DNA of 51,622 nucleotides, from NCBI RefSeq assembly GCF_006539685.1, contig NZ_BJNM01000019.1, forward strand, positions 1 through 51,622, given 5' to 3'. The notes below the pieces were generated by a model that did not search any database, was not told the origin of the DNA, and saw nothing but the letters and a program-made list of their open reading frames with translations. Positions 33,432-42,436 of the stretch are shown one piece after another. The first letter of the stretch is position 1. Every line of letters begins with the position of its first letter. The translations under genes were made by a program, and so were the position numbers. The stretch is from Gluconobacter oxydans. Its GTDB lineage: Bacteria > Pseudomonadota > Alphaproteobacteria > Acetobacterales > Acetobacteraceae.

Positions 33432-34202
33432 ATGCCCGGTATCGTTGTTGACCGTCTCTGTATCGATTTTCCGCTGTATCATGGCCAGAGCCGCTCCCTG
33501 AAACGGCAGGTCGGCAAGACCCTGACCCGCTTTGCACCGTCATCGCCATCGGCGCATCTGATGCATGACCAGCGGGAACGCACGATTGTCAGCGTGCTGC
33601 GGGAAATCAGTTTCACGCTGCGCTCCGGCGAGCGGCTGGGGCTGATTGGCAGTAACGGCGCTGGCAAGACCACGCTCCTGCGGGCCCTTGCGGGCATCTA
33701 TGAGCCTGTCGCCGGGCGGGTCCGGCTTGAGGGAACGATGCGGACCCTGCTGGATAGCAGTCTGGGCATGAATCCCGATCTGACCGGTCGGGAGAACATC
33801 CGTCTCAAAGGTCGGTATGAAGGACTGTCACGCCAGCAGATCGACCGGATCGAACAGGACGTACAAGACTTCGCGGAACTCGGGCCTTACATGGACATGC
33901 CGGTGAAGGCCTACAGTGCGGGCATGAGTGTCCGTCTGGCGTTCGGTCTGGCGACGGCGTCTGCTCCGGAGATCCTGCTGATGGATGAATGGTTTCTGGC
34001 GGGCGACGGCATTTTCATGAACAAGGCCCGCACCCGGCTTGAGGAACTCGTCCAGAAGGCGGAGATTTTGGTGCTTTCGACCCATCAGCCCGAAATCATG
34101 CGTCAGTGGTGCACGCGTGTCCTGTGGCTGGAGAATGGACATGTCCGGATGGATGCCTCACCGGACGAGGTTCTGGACGTCTATCTGGCACACACGGGCT
34201 GA
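33432..34202 (+). CDS. Polysaccharide-type ABC exporter, ATP-binding protein
   Basis: From the ATG at 33432 this is a 256-residue ATPase of the Wzt/KpsT/TagH type. Walker A is LIGSNGAGKTTLLRALAG, the signature motif is KAYSAGMSVRLAF (YSAGM instead of LSGGQ, as is usual in this subfamily) and Walker B is EILLMDEWF. The D-loop region has FLAGDGIF. There is no C-terminal carbohydrate-binding domain as in O9a-type Wzt, so it resembles the KpsT/TagH branch. The open frame extends upstream into the permease gene, but the start just after the permease stop is chosen. Confidence 0.9.
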   Translation: MPGIVVDRLCIDFPLYHGQSRSLKRQVGKTLTRFAPSSPSAHLMHDQRERTIVSVLREISFTLRSGERLGLIGSNGAGKTTLLRALAGIYEPVAGRVRLEGTMRTLLDSSLGMNPDLTGRENIRLKGRYEGLSRQQIDRIEQDVQDFAELGPYMDMPVKAYSAGMSVRLAFGLATASAPEILLMDEWFLAGDGIFMNKARTRLEELVQKAEILVLSTHQPEIMRQWCTRVLWLENGHVRMDASPDEVLDVYLAHTG

Positions 34203-34209
34203 GACGTCC

Positions 34210-34560
34210 TCAACTCCCTGAACCAAACCGGGTGAGCGCCCAGGTCGTCCCGAGATACAGGATGATCGTAAGGGCACACCCTGCCATCAGGGCCACCCAG
34301 AACGGCACTCCCACCCTCAGCAGCCGCGGAATGAGCAGAAACATCGGCAGGGACGGAAGCACATACCAGAACGTCGCTTCCGCATGGCGGCTCATGATGA
34401 GACGGTCAGGCTTTTCCATCCAGAGCCAGATCATGCCCAGAACCGATACCAGCGGCAGGGATGCAATCAGGGCACCCGCCCCCGGATAACGTCGCGCGAC
34501 GCCTGAGGCTGCAGCGATCAGAACACCCGAGATCAGACATTTCAGAATGAAGAAAACCAT
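34210..34560 (-). CDS. DUF3147 family membrane protein
   Basis: A 116-residue integral membrane protein from the ATG at 34560. It has four hydrophobic segments (LKCLISGVLIAAASGVARRY, ALIASLPLVSVLGMIWLWME, FWYVLPSLPMFLLIPRLLRV, WVALMAGCALTIILYLGTTW). The pattern with the charged loop between segments 2 and 3 matches the uncharacterised DUF3147 family. It ends seven bases from the ABC ATPase, convergently. Upstream lies tRNA-Asp on the same strand. Confidence 0.8.
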   Translation of the reverse strand: MVFFILKCLISGVLIAAASGVARRYPGAGALIASLPLVSVLGMIWLWMEKPDRLIMSRHAEATFWYVLPSLPMFLLIPRLLRVGVPFWVALMAGCALTIILYLGTTWALTRFGSGS

Positions 34561-34634
34561 ATCCTTACCTAGGAGTAAGCGATCGTTTTCGGAATTTGTT
34601 TTTTCTGGGAATGTGGCCAACTCCAGGAGAGGAG

Positions 34635-34711
<77 letters not shown>

Positions 34712-34914
34712 AAAGCTGCTTTTCAGCATCTTGGGACCTTCCGTTCGGGAAGCTGTTTGGCTTCCTCTCGGTCGGTGGCGGTGATTTATCAGCCTGCCCG
34801 GGGGGTGGCAATAGGGTTTTCTGAAAAAAAAGCTCACCTGGCCAAAAAAACTGCCTTGCCCGGTCCGGATGGGACGTATCCTTTGTAACGGATCGATACA
34901 GATGCGGGGATGTC

Positions 34915-35844
34915 ATGACGCTGGGCCGACTGGGTGCGCTTCTGCTGATGGGGACTGTTCTTGCCGGGTGCGAGAGTGGTCCGCGTCAGTGCAAACTGAT
35001 CATAAGCGGGGACATGCCGGTTCTGAATGACTGGGGAAGCCCCATCGTTCGTGCCGCAATCAATGGGCATCCCGTCGCGCTGATTGTTGATACGGGGGCT
35101 TTCTCCACCACGATCGGGAAGAGTTTCGTGGAGCCGCTCGGTCTGGACGATACAGGTGGAACCGTGTTCGTCCGTGGCGTCGGGGGAGACGAGTACGCGC
35201 GTGTCATGACAATCCGCACGCTGGACATGGGAAGCTCCAAGGCCCTGAACATCGCTGTGGCCGGAGCCGGGAAATTTACCGGAAAGATCGCCGGCCTTCC
35301 GATCGTGGGATTGTTTGGGCGTGATTTCCTGGGGCGCTACGATACGGTCGTGGACATGCCATCCCATCGGGTACGCCTGGTTGAAACCGAGGACTGTGAA
35401 ACGCCGACGCCCGGATGGACGGGGCGTATTCATACGGTTCCCATCAGCCATCCCTATAACGGCGGCCAGAAGACCACGCTGGATATCCGCCTGAATGGCC
35501 ACGCGACCGATGCTGTTCTTGATACGGGAGCAGCCAGCAGCCTGATCAGCATGGATGGCGCAAGAGCTGCGGGTGTGACGCGGGCCATGCTGGAAAAGGA
35601 CCCGGTTACGACCGGTTATGGCCTCACGCGGGATCCGGTGAAGAATTATCGCCATCATTTCGACACCCTCCAGATGGGCGATATCGTCTTTCGCGATGTC
35701 GTATTGAGGGTCGGGGGTGATCTTCCCGATACGGATGCCCTGCTGGGAGCGGATGTTCTACGGCATTACCGGATCTGGATTCCCCGCTGGGGCCACCGGA
35801 TGTTCGTCCAGCACGATGTCGATATTCCAGCATCAACCAATTGA
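34915..35844 (+). CDS. Tandem retropepsin-like aspartic protease lipoprotein
   Basis: A 309-residue lipoprotein (lipobox VLAGC, Cys19). It has two retroviral-protease-like halves, each with a D-T-G-A active-site loop: LIVDTGAFSTTI (Asp59) and VLDTGAASSLI (Asp203). Each half also has the later hydrophobic-glycine flap partner (VGLFGRDFLGRYDTVV and ALLGADVLRHYRIWI). In retropepsins two such loops from a dimer make one active site, so the tandem arrangement could work as a single-chain enzyme. Cleavage targets are unknown. It ends 115 bases before the chemotaxis operon, on the same strand. Confidence 0.78.
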   Translation: MTLGRLGALLLMGTVLAGCESGPRQCKLIISGDMPVLNDWGSPIVRAAINGHPVALIVDTGAFSTTIGKSFVEPLGLDDTGGTVFVRGVGGDEYARVMTIRTLDMGSSKALNIAVAGAGKFTGKIAGLPIVGLFGRDFLGRYDTVVDMPSHRVRLVETEDCETPTPGWTGRIHTVPISHPYNGGQKTTLDIRLNGHATDAVLDTGAASSLISMDGARAAGVTRAMLEKDPVTTGYGLTRDPVKNYRHHFDTLQMGDIVFRDVVLRVGGDLPDTDALLGADVLRHYRIWIPRWGHRMFVQHDVDIPASTN

Positions 35845-35959
35845 AGAAGTCTGAGAGGCATTAACGGAGTTTCAATCAACTGTTCTCTAGGAAGGGAAGC
35901 ATCTGGTCGGCTGCATGCGGCTGCCGTGGTGTGATCTGTGTTTCTGGAGGCGGTCTGGC

Positions 35960-37435
35960 ATGTCCGACATGCGCTTTGTTCCCATGCAGCGGAGTTCCCT
36001 GTTGCGCAGGCGCCTGCTTCTGGCGTTTGCCATCCCTGTCGCTGTTTCTGTCTGTCTGGTGGGATGGCGCCTGAAGACTGCGGCGAGCCATACTGCAGGT
36101 ATCTGGCAGTCCGTTTCCCCTGAACTGGCTCTTCTTGGTCTCTTTTGTGTTGCTGGAATCGTCGCTTTCTTTCAGGTTGCGGCTTACGGGGACGATCTGG
36201 CCGGAGGCTTGAGGCAACTTGCGTCGGAAGGAACGCTGCCACGAAACGTCCGTGAAGCCAGCCTGATCCGCTTGCAGGTCCTGCTCGGTGAAGCTCGGAC
36301 GCATGCCGAGCGCAGCGACGCCATGACCGCCCAGGCGCAGTCGGCCCTTGCTGCTGTGCGGATCGAAGCCGAAGACGCCCGCCAGTCGGCAAGAGAAGAA
36401 GCATCCGAGCATGAGCGCGTTATTGCGGTTCTCGGAAATGCAATGGCCAGTCTGCGCGATGGCGAACTGGACTTTCGTCTCGAAGAGGCTCTGCCGGACC
36501 GGTACGACCGGCTGAGGCAGGATTTCAATGATACCGCATCGTCGCTTCAGAAGATGATGCTGTCGCTGAATGACAGCATTTCAACGATCTCCTCCGGATC
36601 GGCGGAAATCGCCTCGGCTGCCGACGATCTGGCCCGTCGTACGGAACTTCAGGTCGCCCGGCTTGAAGAAACCACAGTCTCGGTGGGGAACGTCACGGAG
36701 ACGGTCCGCAAGACGGCGGCAGCGTCCGTCCATGCCAGTGAAGTCGCAAGTCAGACCCGCGATCGGGCCGAGCGGTCGGGTGAAGTGATGGCGGCGGCCA
36801 CGGCGGCCATGCAGGACATCCAGCAGTCTTCCATCCATATTGCGCAGATCCTTGGCCTGATTGATGACATAGCCTTTCAGACCAATCTCCTGGCATTGAA
36901 TGCCGGCGTTGAAGCCGCCCGAGCGGGAGATGCAGGCAAGGGATTTGCCGTCGTCGCTGCCGAAGTCCGGGCCCTGGCTCAGCGCTCGGCTGATGCCGCC
37001 AAGGAAATCAAGGGGCTCATCACCTCAAGCACACAGCAGGTCAGCCGGGGCAGCTCCCTGGTTGAAGAGACAGGGGTCGCGATGAAATCCATCGTCGAAA
37101 ATGTCAGTGAAATCAGTGTTCTGATCGGGGAAATCGCGACGGCTGCGCGCAGTCAGGCCAATGACCTTTCGGAAATCAGCGTTGCGGTCAGCCAGATGGA
37201 TCAGAACACCCAGCAGAATGCTGCGATGGTCGAAGAGGCCACGGCCGCCAGTCATAATCTGAGCGCGGAAGCTCGGGAACTCGTCGGAAGCCTTCAGCGG
37301 TTTCGTCTGAAAAGCCTGCATGACGCCGAAAAACCTCTTTTTGAGAGCGAAATGCCAGCCTCTGATCTTCCATCGTCGCAGTGGGGAAATGAGTCCTTTC
37401 AGACATCGGATGAAGGATGGGAGGAGTTTCGCTGA
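35960..37435 (+). CDS. Methyl-accepting chemotaxis protein without a periplasmic sensor domain
   Basis: 491 residues from the ATG at 35960 (GGAGG nine bases before); the frame is open 15 codons earlier but without a ribosome site. Two membrane helices near the N-terminus ([18 protein letters not shown] and [19 protein letters not shown]) leave only about 25 residues outside, so there is no ligand domain. A HAMP-like linker ([20 protein letters not shown]) and a long coiled coil follow, with the conserved tip [20 protein letters not shown]. It heads the che operon and shares one base (TGATG) with the next gene. It probably senses an internal or membrane cue. It resembles IcpA-type receptors leading rhizobial che operons. 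Confidence 0.9.
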   Translation: MSDMRFVPMQRSSLLRRRLLLAFAIPVAVSVCLVGWRLKTAASHTAGIWQSVSPELALLGLFCVAGIVAFFQVAAYGDDLAGGLRQLASEGTLPRNVREASLIRLQVLLGEARTHAERSDAMTAQAQSALAAVRIEAEDARQSAREEASEHERVIAVLGNAMASLRDGELDFRLEEALPDRYDRLRQDFNDTASSLQKMMLSLNDSISTISSGSAEIASAADDLARRTELQVARLEETTVSVGNVTETVRKTAAASVHASEVASQTRDRAERSGEVMAAATAAMQDIQQSSIHIAQILGLIDDIAFQTNLLALNAGVEAARAGDAGKGFAVVAAEVRALAQRSADAAKEIKGLITSSTQQVSRGSSLVEETGVAMKSIVENVSEISVLIGEIATAARSQANDLSEISVAVSQMDQNTQQNAAMVEEATAASHNLSAEARELVGSLQRFRLKSLHDAEKPLFESEMPASDLPSSQWGNESFQTSDEGWEEFR

Positions 37436-37704
37436 TGAGCGTTCTGATGCTGCCTGAGCTACTGGACACCAAATACGCCCTTCCTTTTTCGGAACTCCTC
37501 AAAAAGGAAGAGAGGGAGTTTGTTCTGGATGGAAGTCAGGTTGGCCGGGTCGGTGGCCTCTGTTTCCAGATGCTTGTCTCCGCGTACCGAACGGCGCAGA
37601 TGCAGGGTGCCGGTTTCGAGATCAGGAATATTTCTGATGCGATGAGAGAAAATCTTCAGCTGATGGGCGGGGATTTTCTTCTGGAGGCGAAGGGCGACGC
37701 ATGA
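37435..37704 (+). CDS. Small STAS-domain protein, CheS-like
   Basis: An 89-residue protein with a STAS-type pattern (LDGSQVGRVGGLCFQMLVSA, then YRTAQMQGAGFEIRNISDAM), the fold of MlaB and anti-sigma antagonists. In Sinorhizobium meliloti the 97-residue CheS is encoded at the same place, between the first receptor and cheY1. It binds CheA and speeds dephosphorylation of CheY1. By position, size and gene neighbours this is probably its counterpart; sequence similarity could not be tested here. The serine in LDGS is a possible phospho-acceptor position in STAS proteins, but that is speculative. It overlaps cheY1 by ATGA. Confidence 0.65.
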   Translation: MSVLMLPELLDTKYALPFSELLKKEEREFVLDGSQVGRVGGLCFQMLVSAYRTAQMQGAGFEIRNISDAMRENLQLMGGDFLLEAKGDA

Positions 37705-38060
37705 ATATTCTGGTCGTTGATGATTCCCGAACCATGCGGGACCTGGTCAGTCGAGAGCTGCGTAAAGACGGTTATGAGGTGGAAACTTCGGAAGACGGCG
37801 TTGAAGCGCTGGAAAAAATTTCCGATTTTCTGCCGGCAGTCATCATAACAGATCTGAACATGCCGCGTATGGATGGGCTGCAACTGACCAGAGCCCTGCG
37901 CGCGCGGTCAGATACAAAATACGTCCCCATCATTTTTCTGACGACGGAATCCGGTGACGATCTTCGTCGTGCCGCACGTGAAGCAGGTGCGACCGGGTGG
38001 ATCGTCAAACCGTTCGATGGTCCCAGGCTGCTTGCAGCGGTGAGGCGTGTCAGCGCATGA
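37701..38060 (+). CDS. cheY1: Chemotaxis response regulator CheY1
   Basis: A 119-residue single-domain receiver: acidic pair ILVVDDSRTMRD, phosphorylated Asp in IITDLNMPRMDG, threonine switch IIFLTTESG and lysine WIVKPFDG. It stands between the cheS-like gene and cheA, as in rhizobia where CheY1 serves as a phosphate sink for CheA. Which of the two CheY proteins here drives the motor is not shown by sequence; the rhizobial analogy favours CheY2. It overlaps both neighbours by 4 bases. Confidence 0.9.
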   Translation: MNILVVDDSRTMRDLVSRELRKDGYEVETSEDGVEALEKISDFLPAVIITDLNMPRMDGLQLTRALRARSDTKYVPIIFLTTESGDDLRRAAREAGATGWIVKPFDGPRLLAAVRRVSA

Positions 38061-40105
38061 GCACTGAAGATTTCACCGATGATATGGACGCGATCCGACT
38101 GATTTTCTTTGATGAATGCGACGAGCAACTCACGCTTCTGGAAGAAGAGCTGACGGCGCTTGAGGACGAGCCGGAAAATGGAGAGAAGATCAACACGATC
38201 TTCCGGTGCGTTCACTCCATCAAGGGCGGAGCGGCCGCCTTTGGCATGGAAGATCTGGTAAGATTCTCCCATCTTTTCGAGAGCGTGCTTGACCGTTTCC
38301 GGTCAGGAGAACTGTCCGTAAATGCTGAGAGCATCAGGGTTTTTCTCAAGTGCAAGGATGCGCTGTCGGATATTGTTTCAGACTTTAAAAATGGGGGCAG
38401 CACTTATGAGGTTGCTCCGGAGATAACTGCCGACCTGGAGCACTATCTCGGGTCTGATGCTTCGGAACCGGAGCCGGCCTCTGAAGAGGTCAGGACGGAA
38501 GATATCTTCGGCATGTCTTTTGCGCCGGTGAAAATTGAAATTGATGCGCCCAGTGAGCAGCAGTTTTCAATTGTTCTGACTGTATCCCCGGAGTTTTATG
38601 AGCGCGGAGATGACATCCGGAATATCCTGATGGCATTGGAAGGTCTGGGGCAGATTAAGGTACAGGTTGATAGTGATGCTGTGCCACTTCTTGCCGATAT
38701 TTCACCGGGCCAGAGTTATCTGACGTGGCAAATTCTGCTGACAACAGAAAAGTCACGAGAGAGCATTGATGAGATTTTTGACTGGTGTGGCGATGATCTG
38801 CAGGCGGTCATTACATCCGTGCCGGAAGAAGCTGAACAAACCAAAATACCATCTGCTCCGGTTGCAGAAGAGAAAACGGATCCACCGGTCCGAAAAGGAA
38901 CCGAGCGAAAGGACTCTGCGACCGTTCGGGTTGATATCCAGCGGATCGACAAACTGGTCGATCTGATTGGAGAACTGGTGATCAACCAGGGGGCTATTCA
39001 ATCCCAGATGCGTCGTAACAAGGTGCCGGGAGATTCATTTCTGGGGAGTGTGGTCACAGCGCAGGAGCAGCTTATCCACGAACTGCAGGAAAACGTCATT
39101 ACGATGCGCGCCTATCCGATCAAGACGGTCTTCCAGAAGCTGGGGCGTGTTGTGCGGGAGACGGCCAGACTGACAGAAAAGCAGGTTCGGCTTGTTCTGG
39201 AAGGAGAGGACACAGAGGTTGATCGGTCCATTCTTGAAAAGCTCTCCGATCCTCTGACCCACATGGTTCGCAATGCCATTGATCACGGCATTGAAAGTCC
39301 AGAGGTCAGGGCGCAGGCGGGAAAGGATCCTGAGGGTCTGCTCCGACTGCGTGCCTTTCAACGCTCTGGTCGGATCATCGTGGAAATTCAGGATGACGGG
39401 GCCGGTCTGGACCCGGACAGGATCTACGAAAAAGCTGTTGAAAAGAAGATTATTGAAAAGGGTCAAAGGCTGGATCGGGAAGAAATCTATTCTCTGATTT
39501 TCGAGCCGGGGTTTTCGACTGTTGCAGAAGTGACCGATGTCTCAGGCCGGGGCGTGGGAATGGACGTTGTTAAACAGAGTCTTCAGCAGATCAACGGACG
39601 GATTTTCATCAGTTCATCGAAGGGAAAAGGAACTATATTTTCCATTTCTCTGCCTTTTACCCTCTCCGTTATCGAAGGCATTATCTTCAAGTCGGAAGGA
39701 CAGGATTTTGTCGTTCCGATCAATAATGTTTCGGATACAATAATATTCGATAATAGTAAGGCGTTTCATATTGGAGAAGGAAAATATGGATACCCTTATC
39801 GGGATGGTTATCTGTCCGTAATTTATGCTTCAGACCTTTTGGACGTTCCTTCTGATAAGAAAAATCAGAAAATATGCTTCGTTATCGAAAATGAAAACGA
39901 AGAAAAAATGGCATTCATTGTAGATAAGATTATTGATCAATCGAGGTTCGTGGTGAAAAATCTCGAAGATAATTATCGAAAAATTGCCTGCTTCTCGACT
40001 GCGACCATTCTGGGCGATGGCAACGTAGCATTTATTCTGGATGTGGAATTTCTCTTTGGTGAGCTTTTGAAGAAAAGAGAAAGTTCATTGGAGGAAAGAG
40101 TATGA
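38057..40105 (+). CDS. cheA: Chemotaxis histidine kinase CheA
   Basis: 682 residues from the ATG overlapping the cheY1 stop. Domains in order are: Hpt with phospho-His53 (FRCVHSIKGGAAAFG); a CheY-binding region around residues 165-265; dimerisation helices (IDKLVDLIGELVINQGAIQS); the ATPase domain with the N box HMVRNAIDHGIESPE, G1 IQDDGAGLDPDRI and G2 DVSGRGVGMDVV; then a CheW-like regulatory domain to the end. All kinase motifs are intact. The last ~150 codons are strikingly AT-rich compared with the rest of the window. It overlaps cheW by ATGA. Confidence 0.97.
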   Translation: MSTEDFTDDMDAIRLIFFDECDEQLTLLEEELTALEDEPENGEKINTIFRCVHSIKGGAAAFGMEDLVRFSHLFESVLDRFRSGELSVNAESIRVFLKCKDALSDIVSDFKNGGSTYEVAPEITADLEHYLGSDASEPEPASEEVRTEDIFGMSFAPVKIEIDAPSEQQFSIVLTVSPEFYERGDDIRNILMALEGLGQIKVQVDSDAVPLLADISPGQSYLTWQILLTTEKSRESIDEIFDWCGDDLQAVITSVPEEAEQTKIPSAPVAEEKTDPPVRKGTERKDSATVRVDIQRIDKLVDLIGELVINQGAIQSQMRRNKVPGDSFLGSVVTAQEQLIHELQENVITMRAYPIKTVFQKLGRVVRETARLTEKQVRLVLEGEDTEVDRSILEKLSDPLTHMVRNAIDHGIESPEVRAQAGKDPEGLLRLRAFQRSGRIIVEIQDDGAGLDPDRIYEKAVEKKIIEKGQRLDREEIYSLIFEPGFSTVAEVTDVSGRGVGMDVVKQSLQQINGRIFISSSKGKGTIFSISLPFTLSVIEGIIFKSEGQDFVVPINNVSDTIIFDNSKAFHIGEGKYGYPYRDGYLSVIYASDLLDVPSDKKNQKICFVIENENEEKMAFIVDKIIDQSRFVVKNLEDNYRKIACFSTATILGDGNVAFILDVEFLFGELLKKRESSLEERV

Positions 40106-40530
40106 TTGGGGAAAAAGCGCTGGTCTTTTCTTTGGGAAATCAGGAATTTTCCATCCCGATTTCGGCTGTCAAGGAAATCAAGACTTGGTCAAAAGCAACG
40201 CCTTTCCCGGCGGCACCGGCGTTTGTTGAAGGCGTGGTGAATGTTCGGGGATCCGTAATTCCACTCGTGGATATGGCCCGGATGATGGGCGTTTCTGAGA
40301 ACAGTAATGAGAAGAAAGCTATTATTTTTCTGAAAAACAAAGACAAGGTTATCGGGTTCTCCGTTTCAAATGTGACAGATATTTCGGATTTGGATGAGGA
40401 GGAATTCAAGCCTCTTCCTGAATTGTCCAGCGATGATCTCAAATATTTTCTGAATGGAATCCAGCCTGTAGCAGATCGTCTGATATTCTCTGTGAATGTA
40501 GACGCGCTGTTTGAGGGGAGTCTGCAATGA
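40102..40530 (+). CDS. cheW: Chemotaxis coupling protein CheW
   Basis: A 142-residue CheW that bridges receptor and CheA. It shows the CheW-fold pattern VFSLGNQEFSIPISAVKEIK, PAFVEGVVNVRGSVIPLVDM with the conserved glycine-valine-asparagine-leucine-like loop, and a C-terminal DRLIFSVNVDALF. Base composition is AT-rich like the 3' part of cheA. It overlaps cheR by 4 bases. Confidence 0.96.
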   Translation: MIGEKALVFSLGNQEFSIPISAVKEIKTWSKATPFPAAPAFVEGVVNVRGSVIPLVDMARMMGVSENSNEKKAIIFLKNKDKVIGFSVSNVTDISDLDEEEFKPLPELSSDDLKYFLNGIQPVADRLIFSVNVDALFEGSLQ

Positions 40531-41384
40531 CAGCGATCCCTGTGCTGGAAACAGACGGAATTTCTGATGGAAATTTCCGGATTATCGCTGGAATTGCCAA
40601 GAGTTACGCTGGAATTTCTCTGTCAGAAAAGAAAAAGAGCCTCGTCTATTCCAGAATTTGCCGCCGTGTCCGGCAGGAAGGGTTTGGCTGTTTCGACGAG
40701 TATTGTGCCTTCCTGATGAGCGAAGCAGGTTCTGACGAACGTCAGCATCTCGTTTCGGCGTTGACAACAAATGTCACCAGTTTTTATCGGGAAAAACACC
40801 ACTTTTCATACTTGGAATCCCTGCTTCGTCAGCAGTTATATGGTCGTTTTGAACGCGGAGAAGAACTCAGGATCTGGTCTGCGGCCTGTTCGAGTGGCGA
40901 GGAAGCATATTCGATCGCCATGACAGTCATAAAATGTCTGTCCACCATTCCGCATCTGAAAGCGAAAATTCTGGCAACAGATATAGATTCCGATGTTCTG
41001 CAGCAGGCTCGCCTGGGGAGCTATGCTTCCATAGAAGCCGAGGCTCTTTTTGAAGACGGAGTGCTGACGTCCTGTCGGCTTGAAGACGACCGGGTCGTCA
41101 TGTCTGAAAAAATCCGGGAGATGATCCGTTTCCGACGCCTCAATCTGGTTGAACCCTGGCCATTTTCATCCTGTTTCCATGCCATTTTCTGCCGGAATGT
41201 CGCGATCTATTTTGATCGCGAAACGCAGGACCGGTTATGGGGTAACCTTTCTGCGCGTATTTTCCCGGGGGGAGAGCTTTATCTGGGGCACTCGGAGCGT
41301 ATAGCTCATCCTGAGCGGTTTGGAATGGAAAGCTTCGGGCATAATGCCTATCGCAAGGTTTCGTCTGGCAGGAGGCGCTCTTGA
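40527..41384 (+). CDS. cheR: Chemotaxis protein methyltransferase CheR
   Basis: A 285-residue SAM-dependent methyltransferase that methylates glutamates of receptors. The motifs are LTTNVTSFYREKHHF, the SAM site LRIWSAACSSGEEAYSIAM, ILATDIDSDVLQQAR, FHAIFCRNVAIYFD and ELYLGHSERI. The first 60 codons remain AT-rich, then composition returns to normal. It overlaps cheB by TTGA. Confidence 0.96.
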   Translation: MTAIPVLETDGISDGNFRIIAGIAKSYAGISLSEKKKSLVYSRICRRVRQEGFGCFDEYCAFLMSEAGSDERQHLVSALTTNVTSFYREKHHFSYLESLLRQQLYGRFERGEELRIWSAACSSGEEAYSIAMTVIKCLSTIPHLKAKILATDIDSDVLQQARLGSYASIEAEALFEDGVLTSCRLEDDRVVMSEKIREMIRFRRLNLVEPWPFSSCFHAIFCRNVAIYFDRETQDRLWGNLSARIFPGGELYLGHSERIAHPERFGMESFGHNAYRKVSSGRRRS

Positions 41385-42436
41385 GTGGCGCAAGACCCCT
41401 GACTGTCGTGGTCGTCGATGATTCCCTGACGACCCGCGCCCTGATCGCGGCCGCACTTCGGCGGGATCCCAGAGTAAAGATCGTGGGGACTGCCGGAACG
41501 CCCTTTGAAGCGCGTGATCTTATCGTGCGGCTGAATCCGGATGTGCTGACGCTCGATTTCGAGATGCCGTCCATGAATGGTCTGCAGTTTCTTGAAAAGA
41601 TTATGAGGTTGCGGCCGATGCCCGTCGTGATGGTGTCGGGTCATCTTTCCAGTCACCGGGGACTGGTTGAGCAGTCGCTCCGGATGGGAGCTGCGGAATG
41701 GTATTCGAAAACGACCACGGCTAACGGCGAGGATCCGTTTGCAGGGCTGGGAGATGCGATTGTCCGGGCTGCGGCCATGAAGCAGCAGGCTCCTGTGCCG
41801 GTTGCTACAGATTCTGCAAACAGGACTGTTCCGAAGATAGGCACTGTCGTCGGGATTGGGGCATCGACAGGGGGCGTGGAAGCCTTAACGGATGTTCTGG
41901 GGCATTTCCCCGTGGCCTGTCCGCCAACGGTTATCGTGCAGCACATGCCGCGGCAGTTTTCAGAAAGCTTCGCACGTCGTCTGGACCGGATCGTGAAGCC
42001 GGAAGTCAGGCTTGCGGAAGAGGGCGATATGCTGAAACCCGGCACGGTGTATGTCGCGTCTGGTGGAGAGCGCCATCTGCGCGTCCGCTGTGGCGCTCGG
42101 TCTGGAGAATATGTCTGCCAGCTGGTTGCGGCCCCACCCGTTAACGGACATCGCCCTTCGGTGGATGAGCTGTTTTATTCCCTCGCCACCACAGTCGGGA
42201 AAAATGCTGTGGGGGTCATTCTGACGGGGATGGAATGTGACGGGGCGCAGGGTCTGCTGGCCATGCGTCATGCCGGCGCCTCCACAATCGGTCAGGACCG
42301 GGCGAGTTCCGTCATCTATGGCATGCCCCGAGCCGCATACGAACTGGGCGCTGTCGAGACGCAGCTTCCACTTTCCGCCATTGGCCCAGCCATTCTCAAT
42401 CTTTGTGAACGTCGCTCTCTGGAGACATATCCATGA
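41381..42436 (+). CDS. cheB: Chemotaxis methylesterase CheB
   Basis: A 351-residue two-domain enzyme that removes receptor methyl groups. The receiver domain (residues 1-~125) has VVVVDDSLTTRALI and LTLDFEMPSMNGLQF with the phospho-Asp. The esterase domain has IGASTGGVEAL with the active Ser, VIVQHMPRQFSESF with His, and ILTGMECDGAQGLLAM with Asp. It starts at a TTG in the stop overlap with cheR, an unusual but coupled start, and it overlaps cheY2 by 4 bases. Confidence 0.95.
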   Translation: MSGARPLTVVVVDDSLTTRALIAAALRRDPRVKIVGTAGTPFEARDLIVRLNPDVLTLDFEMPSMNGLQFLEKIMRLRPMPVVMVSGHLSSHRGLVEQSLRMGAAEWYSKTTTANGEDPFAGLGDAIVRAAAMKQQAPVPVATDSANRTVPKIGTVVGIGASTGGVEALTDVLGHFPVACPPTVIVQHMPRQFSESFARRLDRIVKPEVRLAEEGDMLKPGTVYVASGGERHLRVRCGARSGEYVCQLVAAPPVNGHRPSVDELFYSLATTVGKNAVGVILTGMECDGAQGLLAMRHAGASTIGQDRASSVIYGMPRAAYELGAVETQLPLSAIGPAILNLCERRSLETYP

